Positions 57,011 through 64,000 of a stretch of DNA of 64,000 nucleotides are shown here, piece by piece. The notes beneath the pieces were generated by a model. The model did not search any database. It saw only the letters and a list, made by a program, of their open reading frames with translations, and was not told the DNA's origin. A program made the translations under genes and the position numbers. Source of the stretch: Aurantiacibacter luteus. GTDB lineage: Bacteria > Pseudomonadota > Alphaproteobacteria > Sphingomonadales > Sphingomonadaceae. Location: NCBI RefSeq assembly GCF_001010945.1, contig NZ_LBHB01000002.1, positions 310,001 to 374,000 of the forward strand. The letters are read 5' to 3'. Every line of letters begins with the position of its first letter. Within the stretch, counting starts at the first letter, position 1.

Positions 57011-57796
57011 ATGAACCTATTGCGCCTCGCCGCCACCTGCACCGCCGCGCTTGCCCTCGCCGGGTGCGCGGGCGCAATGCGCGATCGCATCTACCAGCCT
57101 GTCCCGTTGGCCGAGACACCGGTGATCTTTGACGGGGAAGCGCCCGCACCCGTCACTGCGACGACCGCCGACGGCCTCGCCCTGCAGGGGCATTACTGGG
57201 CGCCGGCGCCGGGCAACGACACGCTCGTCGTCTATTTCCACGGCAACGGCTACAACCAGCTCGTCGGCGCAGCGCGGGCCGAGCCCCTGCGCAGCGGCGG
57301 GCATGGCGTTCTCGTCGCTTCCTATCGCGGTTATGGCGGCAATCCGGGTTCTCCCAGTGAGGCCGGGCTGATGGCGGACGCCGAGGCTTGGCTGGCCGAG
57401 GCGCGGCAGCTGGCACCGGGCAAGCGCATATACCTCTTCGGCCACTCGCTGGGCGGCGCGATGGCGCTGGAGATGGCCGCGCGCCACGATGTGGCGGGCG
57501 TGGCGACACTCGGCACCTTTGCCCGCCTTGCCGACCAGGCCCCGGCCATCGCGCGCGGGGCGCTGCCCGACCGCTACGACAACGTCGCTGCCATCACCCG
57601 TGTCGAGGAGCCGGTGCTGCTGATCCACGGCAGCGCGGATGCGACCGTCGCCTATGCCGCCGCCGAGGAACTGGAGCGCGCATCGGGCGGCCGTGCGCTG
57701 CTGGTCCGCCTGCCGGGAGCGGGGCATCAGGTCGATCTCGCCCGGCTGGCCGATCGGATCTGGGCGTTCTGGGAAAGCGGCGCGACTTCGCAGTAG
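57011..57796 (+). CDS. Lipoprotein alpha/beta hydrolase (ABHD12/Bem46-like)
   Basis: 261 aa. Signal with lipobox LALAGCAG. Alpha/beta-hydrolase: oxyanion loop VVYFHGNGYN, SYRGYGGNPGSPSEAGL, nucleophile elbow LFGHSLGGAMAL, acid in LIHGSADATV, His in LPGAGHQVDL. The catalytic triad is complete. It probably is an envelope esterase or lipase; the substrate is unknown. ATG 57011 has GGGAGCC upstream. A terminator follows at once. Confidence 0.88.
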   Translation: MNLLRLAATCTAALALAGCAGAMRDRIYQPVPLAETPVIFDGEAPAPVTATTADGLALQGHYWAPAPGNDTLVVYFHGNGYNQLVGAARAEPLRSGGHGVLVASYRGYGGNPGSPSEAGLMADAEAWLAEARQLAPGKRIYLFGHSLGGAMALEMAARHDVAGVATLGTFARLADQAPAIARGALPDRYDNVAAITRVEEPVLLIHGSADATVAYAAAEELERASGGRALLVRLPGAGHQVDLARLADRIWAFWESGATSQ

Positions 57797-57800
57797 ATAT

Positions 57801-57830
57801 GAAAAGGGCGGCACCGAAGCGCCGCCCTCT
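57801..57830. terminator. Bidirectional intrinsic terminator
   Basis: AGGGCGGC / GCCGCCCT stem with flanking GAAAA on the left and CTCTC on the right. It lies between the convergent hydrolase and the small protein gene. On the minus strand the stem is followed by TTTTC. Confidence 0.7.
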
Positions 57831-57849
57831 CTCGTTCGGCATTAACGGA

Positions 57850-58065
57850 TCAGTAGGAGCCGGTCGTTCCGGTCGTCGCCGCAGATGTGCTGGGCGTCAC
57901 CGGCGTGGTGGGCGTCACTGGCTCGGCATCGATCGTGTCCCAGGTGTCGCGGCCCGCGCTGCCGGCATAGGACAGCTTACGATCCTCCCGGGGCGCGAGA
58001 TTCTTCTCGTAATAACGATAGCCGAGGTAGCCGAGGCCGCCGAGCGCTGCGAGTTTGATAAGCAT
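57850..58065 (-). CDS. Small hypothetical protein with one N-terminal membrane helix
   Basis: 71 aa. MLIKLAALGGLGYLGYRYYEK is a short Gly-rich helix, followed by a charged linker (NLAPREDRKLSYAG) and a Thr/Pro/Ser-rich tail. It has a strong ribosome site, AAAGGAAT. The gene reads toward a shared terminator. Similar Thr-rich small proteins occur in related genomes, but I can assign no function. Confidence 0.65.
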   Translation of the reverse strand: MLIKLAALGGLGYLGYRYYEKNLAPREDRKLSYAGSAGRDTWDTIDAEPVTPTTPVTPSTSAATTGTTGSY

Positions 58066-58184
58066 CTGAAATTCCTTTCTGCACGCTCAACGGGCGGCCT
58101 GCCCTTTGGTTCACCGAAAGGTCGCAGCATGGCCCCCGTTCGTCGCAGGTTGACCGCGCCTCTGCGCCGCGCCAGTGATTGTGC

Positions 58185-59060
58185 ATGAGCAATCGCAAGC
58201 CGATCCGAAAAGCCGTGTTCCCCGTCGCCGGGCTCGGCACGCGCTTCCTCCCCGCCACCAAGGCCATCCCCAAGGAATTGCTGCCGATCGTCGATCGCCC
58301 GCTGATCCAGTACGCGGTGGACGAGGCACGGGAAGCGGGGATCGAGCAGATGATCTTCGTCACCGGGCGCGGCAAGACCGCCATCGTCGAGCATTTCGAC
58401 ATGGCCTACGAGCTTGAGACGACGATGTCGGCGCGCGGCAAGGACATGGACGTGCTCGAACCCACACGCTTCACGCCGGGCGAGATCATCACGGTGCGCC
58501 AGCAGGTGCCGATGGGCCTTGGTCACGCGATCTGGTGCGCCCGTGCGATCGTTGGCGACGAGCCCTTCGCCATCCTGCTGCCCGACGAGATGATGATCGG
58601 CAAGCCCGGCTGCATGGCGCAGATGGTCGAGGCCTACAACCAAGTCGGCGGCAACCTCATCTCCGTTCTCGAGGTGCCGCGGGAAGAGGTATCAAGCTAT
58701 GGCGTGATCGACCCAGGTGCGACCTCTGGCGCTTTGACTGAGGTGCGCGGGCTGGTGGAGAAGCCGCCGGTGGAGCAAGCGCCGTCAAACAAGATCATCT
58801 CCGGCCGTTACATTCTCCAGCCCGAGGTCATGCGCACGCTGGAAGGGCAGGAAAAGGGCGCGGGCGGCGAGATCCAGCTGACCGATGCGATGGCGCGGAT
58901 GATCGGTACTCAACCGTTCCACGCCGTCACCTTTGCCGGCGACCGCTACGACTGCGGCAGCAAGGTCGGCTTCGTCGAGGCCACGCTGGCGCTGGCGCTG
59001 GCGCGCGAGGACATGGGCGCCGAGGTCCGCGCGATGGCGGAGCGCTTGCTGCACGCCTGA
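58185..59060 (+). CDS. galU: UTP--glucose-1-phosphate uridylyltransferase
   Basis: 291 aa nucleotidyltransferase. FPVAGLGTRFLPATKAIPKELLPIVD is the nucleotide-binding and catalytic loop. QVPMGLGHAIWCAR and LPDEMMIGKPG hold the metal-binding acidic region. It makes UDP-glucose for surface polysaccharides. ATG 58185 is chosen; TTG 58179 is possible. It is a stand-alone gene between two terminators. Confidence 0.96.
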   Translation: MSNRKPIRKAVFPVAGLGTRFLPATKAIPKELLPIVDRPLIQYAVDEAREAGIEQMIFVTGRGKTAIVEHFDMAYELETTMSARGKDMDVLEPTRFTPGEIITVRQQVPMGLGHAIWCARAIVGDEPFAILLPDEMMIGKPGCMAQMVEAYNQVGGNLISVLEVPREEVSSYGVIDPGATSGALTEVRGLVEKPPVEQAPSNKIISGRYILQPEVMRTLEGQEKGAGGEIQLTDAMARMIGTQPFHAVTFAGDRYDCGSKVGFVEATLALALAREDMGAEVRAMAERLLHA

Positions 59061-59081
59061 TCGTCAGCCGACGACAGAAAC

Positions 59082-59112
59082 AAAAAAGGCGGGCTTTGGG
59101 GCCCGCCTTTTT
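59082..59112. terminator. Bidirectional intrinsic terminator
   Basis: AAAAAGGCGGGC / GCCCGCCTTTTT, a 12-bp perfect stem with a 6-nt loop and T/A runs on both sides, between convergent galU and the M23 peptidase. Confidence 0.93.
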
Positions 59113-59133
59113 CGTGTCCCGTCCAAGGAAAAC

Positions 59134-59805
59134 TTATTCGTCGGGGCCGCCGCGCGCGGCATTCACGCCGTTGTCGGTATCGATGCTGGCGAGCATGTAG
59201 GGGCGCGGGTCGACCGGGGCGCCGGCGACGCGCACTTCGTAGTGCAGGTGCGGGCCGGTCGAACGGCCGGTCGAGCCGACGTAGCCGATGAGGTCGCCCT
59301 GGCGAACCTGCGAACCGGCGCTGACGGTGTAGCTGGAAAGGTGGGCGTAGCGGGTTTCCATCTCGCCGCCATGGGCGATCTGCACGTAGTTGCCATAGGA
59401 GCTGTACCACTGCGCCATCTCGATCACGCCGTCGGCGGTGGCATAGACCGGGGTGCCGGTCGGCGCGGCGAGGTCGACGCCGTTGTGCTGGCGACGGCCG
59501 CCGAGCACCGGGTGGCTGCGCATGCCGTAGCTGCTGGTCAGCGTCACATCGTTCACCGGCATCCGCGAAGGAACCGAGACTGCGAGGCGCTGCGGCGCAT
59601 CGACGATGGTCCCGGCCGGAGAGACACGGCCGCCGTTTTCGAGCGATTCCCAGCTGGCGAACAGTTCGCCGAACTCGGCATCGTTGCCGCCCTGGGCGAC
59701 GCGTTCCACGTCGATGGCGCCGGTGGCGGGCAGTTCGTTGGCAGCGGCCGGAGTAGCGATGGCCACGGCGGCGGCGGCCATCAGGCTGGTGATCTTGACG
59801 AGCAT
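59134..59805 (-). CDS. M23-family (LytM) peptidoglycan endopeptidase
   Basis: 223 aa. Signal peptide (LVKITSLMAAAAVAIATPAAA). The LytM zinc site is RRQHNGVDLAAPTGTPV (HxxxD) and GPHLHYEVR (HxH). SSYGMRSHPVLGG is the preceding conserved block. Both zinc motifs are intact, so it is likely an active hydrolase of cross-links rather than an EnvC/NlpD activator. ATG 59805 has AAGGGA upstream. Confidence 0.92.
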   Translation of the reverse strand: MLVKITSLMAAAAVAIATPAAANELPATGAIDVERVAQGGNDAEFGELFASWESLENGGRVSPAGTIVDAPQRLAVSVPSRMPVNDVTLTSSYGMRSHPVLGGRRQHNGVDLAAPTGTPVYATADGVIEMAQWYSSYGNYVQIAHGGEMETRYAHLSSYTVSAGSQVRQGDLIGYVGSTGRSTGPHLHYEVRVAGAPVDPRPYMLASIDTDNGVNAARGGPDE

Positions 59806-59959
59806 TGCGATCCCTTCGTCTTTGCGTCTTCCGGGCACCGTCGGCACCCGCGTCAGATCCGCACAGCTGACCCCCCAAGGCCGGTTGCACAGACAATTTT
59901 ATGAGATGGTCGGAACCCCCCGCCGTCTCGTGAGTATTGGGTATCCGGGAAAAAGTTAA

Positions 59960-60667
59960 TCAAGCAAGCGCGGTGTAGGCATCGCGCGACAAGCCGCATC
60001 GAACACGCGCTGAGTCGTTGAATGGCGGCCGAATGGTTCCCGAAAAGTGCGCCCGAACCAGTTTTTTCCAGTAAATTTCAGGCTCCATGCCGCGCGCTGC
60101 GCATAGTGCGGCGAAATGCCTTGCACCCGCCGAGACGTGGGCGATCTCGTCGTCAAGTATGCGCGCGAGGATTTTTCCGCCGCGCGAATCGCCCTGCGCC
60201 TCGACCCGCGCAATCATTGCCGGGGTGACGTCGAGCCCGCGCGCCTCCAGCACCATCGGCACCACGGCGAGCCGCGCGAAGACATCGTGCGCGGTCGCCT
60301 CGGCGCTCTGCCACAGGCCGTCGTGCACGGGCAGGTCGCCGTAACTCGCGCCCATCGTGGCGAGGTGCCGGTCGATCAGCGAGAAGTGCATGGCCTCGTC
60401 CGCCGCGACGGCGAGGAAGTCGGCGGTGAAGGCCTCGTCCATCTGCGCGCCGAAGCGCCCGACCATGTCGAGGGCGAGGTCGATGGCGACGAATTCGATG
60501 TGCGCCAGGCTGTGCCACAGCGCGATCCGGCCTCGCTCCGATCCGCCGCGCCCGCGCTTCGGCATCTGCGCCGGCGGCAGCACCTGCAGGCCGCCGGGCC
60601 AGCGCGGCCTGTCGGGCATGGCGACGCTCCAGCCGCTCTCCAGCTCGCCCCTTCTCCATGCGCGCAC
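59960..60667 (-). CDS. DUF455 ferritin-like protein
   Basis: At least 235 aa. Helical ferritin-like fold with paired metal ligands: HSLAHIEFVAIDLALDM, AADEAMHFSLIDRHLATMG, ILDDEIAHVSAGARHF (E and ExxH). The family is of unknown function; some members act in tRNA hydroxylation-like di-iron chemistry. GTG 60667 is the first standard start, but the frame upstream (LSQAIRAALLTGDKRGKVKATRAL) looks like family N-terminus. A CTG at 60739, two bases past the bcp stop, may be the true start. Confidence 0.82.
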   Translation of the reverse strand: MRAWRRGELESGWSVAMPDRPRWPGGLQVLPPAQMPKRGRGGSERGRIALWHSLAHIEFVAIDLALDMVGRFGAQMDEAFTADFLAVAADEAMHFSLIDRHLATMGASYGDLPVHDGLWQSAEATAHDVFARLAVVPMVLEARGLDVTPAMIARVEAQGDSRGGKILARILDDEIAHVSAGARHFAALCAARGMEPEIYWKKLVRAHFSGTIRPPFNDSARVRCGLSRDAYTALA

Positions 60668-60740
60668 GAGCGCGCGCGTGGCCTTGACCTTGCCGCGCTT
60701 GTCGCCGGTCAGCAGCGCGGCGCGAATCGCCTGCGACAGG

Positions 60741-61210
<470 letters not shown>

Positions 61211-61214
<4 letters not shown>

Positions 61215-63871
61215 GGCTCTATCTCCAGTCGTTCGTCGAAATGGCGCTCCCACGCCGCGGCGATGCCTTGCCGCGCCTCCACCAGCGAGCGCAAGAGCGC
61301 ATCGTAGCTGTCGTGGCCGCAGGCGCGGGCGAGGACTTCGCGCGCGGTATCCTGCGGGGCGCTGGCATCGGGGGCCAGCAGGCGCTCGGCAACGAGGAAG
61401 CGGGTGAGCGCAAGGTGGCGCGTCGCATGGCCTTCGGGCAGCAACCCCGCCTCCTCGAGCGCGGCGATGGCCTTTTCCAGCGCCGGGTAGAGCCCCACGC
61501 CGTGGCGCAGTTGCAGGTAGTGGACGAGGAATTCCGAATCGACGAGCCCGCCGCGTTGCAGCTTCACATCGAGCGGGCCGGCGGGCGGCTTGGCGGCGAG
61601 CACGTCGCCGCGCATCTTGAGCACGTCGGCACGCAGGGTCTGGGGGTCGCGCGGGGTCCGCAGCACATCTGCGATGATGGATTCCAGTTCCGCGCGGGCC
61701 TGCGGCGAGCCGGTGAGCGGGCGGGCGCGGGCGAGCGCCATGTGCTCCCAGGTCCAGGCATCCTCGCGCTGGTATTTCTCGAAGGCGTCGAAGCTGACCG
61801 CGAGCGGCCCCTGCTTGCCCTGCGGCCTGAGGCGCGTGTCCACCTCGTAAAGCGCGCCCTCGGCGGTAGGCACGCTCAGCGCGGCGGTCACGCGGGTGGC
61901 GAGGCGGTTGTAATAGAGCGTGGAGGAAAGCGGGCGCGGCCCGTCCGATTCGATGCCGATGTCGCCGGTGAAGAGGTAGACGACGTCTAGGTCGGAGGCA
62001 TGGGTCAACGCCCCGCCGCCGAGCCGCCCGAGGCCCAGCACCACCAGCTCGCTGCCATCGATGGTCCCGTGATTGCGCCGGAAGTCGCGTGTGGCGAGGC
62101 CCGCGCCGGTCGCCACCGCCGCCTCCGCCACGCGGCTCAGCCCCTCGGCGATTTCGAGCGGGTCGTGGCGGCATTCGATCAGCTGCACGCCCAGCGCGAA
62201 GCGTTCCTCCCCCACGACCTGCCTGAGGTGCGAGAGCGCCGCCTCGTAATCGCTGTCCTCGGCCACCGCCATGCGCGCCACCAGCTCTACCGTGTCGCCC
62301 GGCAGGTCGCCGCCGCTCGCATCGAACAGCCGGTCGAGAAGCTCGGGCCGCCGCGCCAGCGCATCGGCGAGCGGCTGGGCGAGGGTGAGGATGGCGAGCA
62401 CGCGCTGGAGCAGGCCAGGCCGCTCCTCGAACAGGCGGAACAGGTTGATGGCGGTGGGCAGGCGTTCGAGGAAGGTTTCCCACCGCGCCAGCGCGCGGTC
62501 GGGATCGGGCGCATCGCCCAGCGCCTGCAACAGGTCGTGGCGCATGGCGGCAAAGGCCTTGCGCGCCTCGGCGCTGCGCAGCGCGCGGTAGCTCTCGCGC
62601 CAAGTGTCGGTGCGCTTGTCGAAGCGATCGCGGAAATCCTGCGGCACACTGACCTGCACCGGCTCGGCGGCATCCTCGCCCAGCAGATCGTCGTAACGTG
62701 CGGCGACCGCGGCGCAGATCTCGGTCAGTTCGCTTACCAGCGCCGCGCCGTCCGCCAGCCCGTGCAGGTGGGCGACATTGTCGATGGCCTCGCCGCTCGC
62801 GGGAAGCTGGTGCGTCTGCCGGTCGTCGACCATCTGCAAGCGGTGCTCGATCGTGCGCAAGGCATCGTAGCTTTCGCCGAGCACCCGCGCGTCCTCGCTC
62901 TCGATCACGCCTGCCTCGGCCAGCGCATCGAGCGCAGCGCGAGTGCCGCGCAGCCGCAGCGCGGGGTTGCGCCCGCCGTAGATCAGCTGGTGGGTCTGGG
63001 CGTAGAACTCGATCTCGCGGATGCCGCCGCGCCCCTTCTTCACGTCGAAGCCGGGGCCGGGCACCTGCGGCCCGCGATAGGACTGCCGGATGCGCGCGGT
63101 CAGGCGGCGGATTTCCTCGATGGCGGTGAAATCCAGGCTGCGCCGCCAGACGAAGGGGCGGATGTCGGCAAGGAAGGCCTCGCCGCGCGCCGCGTCTCCC
63201 GCGCAGGCCCGCGCGCGGATGTAGGCGGCCCGCTCCCATGCCAGCGCCGAGCTCTCGTAGTGCGAGATCGCTCCGCCCACCGGGATCGCCAGCGGGCTGA
63301 CCTCGCTCGCGGGCCTGAGGCGCAGGTCGACGCGCAGGACATAGCCCTCGCCCGTGGCCTTGGAGAGCATCTCCACCACCTGCCGCGCATACCGCTGCGC
63401 AGCCTCGCCCGGCTCGTCGCGCTCGCGCCGCGCCAACAGGTCGGGGTGGTAGAGCAGGATGGGATCGATGTCGGAGGAGTAGTTCAGCTCGTGCGCGCCC
63501 TGCTTGCCGAGCGCGAGGCCGATGAATCCCGTCGCATCCGCCCCCTCCACGCGGTTTGCCACAACGGCGCGCATGGCGGTATCGAGCGCGCGATCGGCGA
63601 AGTCCGACAGCTCCTGCATGACCTGCGCCAACGGAAACGCGCCGGCGAGATCGCCCACCGCCGTCACCAGCGCCAGCGACAACCGCTCGCGCCTCAGCGA
63701 CAGCGCGGCATCCTCGATCCCCGTTCCGCTCGCCTTTGCCGCTGCCAGCGCCTCGTTGCCCCGCCCCTCGGCCAGCAGGGCGCTCAGCTCGGGACGTCGC
63801 TCGAGCGCCAGGCGCAGGAACGGCGAATGTACCCGCGCGCGGTCCAGTCCGGAATGCCAATCTGCCGTCAT
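61211..63871 (-). CDS. glnE: Bifunctional glutamine synthetase adenylyltransferase/deadenylase
   Basis: 886 aa. Two nucleotidyltransferase-like domains: N-terminal deadenylase with LGKQGAHELNYSSDIDPILLY, C-terminal adenylylase with LGRLGGGALTHASDLDVVYLF. GRGGIREIEFYAQTHQL is the GlnE signature between them. It controls glutamine synthetase in response to PII. ATG 63871 starts the conserved part; GTG 63919 is possible. It heads the coupled string glnE-bcp-DUF455. Confidence 0.95.
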
Positions 63872-63947
63872 GGCGGCTGTCCTGCCCTTGCTCCCTTCGC
63901 GGCGCAATGCCACATGCACCCGCTACATCAGAGAGAGGTTGCCCCGC

Positions 63948-64000
63948 ATGATCCGCACATTCGCGCCCATCGCCCTGCTGGGGCTGGCCGCCTGCACCAC
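63948..64000 (+). CDS. N-terminus of a lipoprotein, cut by window edge
   Basis: Seventeen codons are visible: MIRTFAPIALLGLAACT, a complete lipoprotein signal with lipobox GLAAC. GAGAGAGG lies 9 nt upstream. Divergent from glnE. Nothing can be said about the mature protein. Confidence 0.6.
   Translation, partial: MIRTFAPIALLGLAACT

Noticed and set aside
61220-63860. Fusion of a long open frame to bcp
   Set aside because: This stretch is the wrong frame of glnE, and bcp starts independently at ATG 61214.

Overview
The window is a GC-rich (about two-thirds G+C), densely packed chromosomal segment. Gene content and order point to an alphaproteobacterium of the Sphingomonadales, most likely Erythrobacteraceae (Erythrobacter/Porphyrobacter/Qipengyuania-like). 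This placement is inferred from family-level resemblance (leuS-lptE-holA order, exosortase A-type glycan genes, PHA metabolism, the types of dispersed repeat); no rRNA or tRNA gene is present to confirm it. Nearly all genes are core or shell functions. I see no prophage, insertion sequence, integrase, CRISPR array or plasmid gene.

Layout. 1-8.3 kb: oligopeptidase B (cut by the window edge), aminopeptidase P, an EF-hand protein leading a two-component system, and a HerA-like ATPase. 8.4-13.5 kb: folate gene pabBC, RluA and ArfB, ribosomal protein L33, LolA, a candidate small RNA, exonuclease III. 13.5-21.2 kb: ribA, psd with a zinc-finger protein, a beta-helix protein, a stomatin-like SPFH protein with a ribbon-helix-helix protein behind an AT-rich palindromic promoter, YdcH-like, TerC, RecQ. 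21.3-28.8 kb: four small lipoproteins around phenylalanine hydroxylase, UppP, an M13 peptidase, an MsbA-type ABC exporter. 28.9-36.7 kb: PHA depolymerase, a DUF4126 protein, then envelope-glycan genes (acyltransferase, exosortase A-associated ligase, tiny membrane protein, divergent glycosyltransferase) and a large unknown membrane protein. 36.9-43.0 kb: gltBD. 43-53.8 kb: ung, RNase D-like, lptC-lptA, then rfbB, gmd, fcl, and on the other strand DUF3576-leuS-lptE-holA. 54-64 kb: an outer-membrane-like protein, phaB, a membrane-tethered LuxR protein, small regulators and hydrolases, galU, an M23 peptidase and the glnE-bcp-DUF455 operon.

How they work together. Three themes recur. Envelope building: LolA, LptA/C/E, UppP, MsbA-like, GalU, RfbB, Gmd/Fcl, O-ligase, acyltransferase and the M23 peptidase supply, export or trim surface polymers. 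Nitrogen and carbon: GltBD with GlnE sets glutamine/glutamate flux, and PhaB with PhaZ makes and breaks PHA. Genome and protein upkeep: HolA, RecQ, XthA, Ung, LeuS, ArfB.

The main non-coding interest is three different inverted-repeat families between genes (6.7, 10.2 and 30.1 kb), one showing stem covariation and supplying the C-terminus of a protein; a candidate small RNA at 12.6 kb; and a recurring CTAG-type -10-like motif upstream of several genes.
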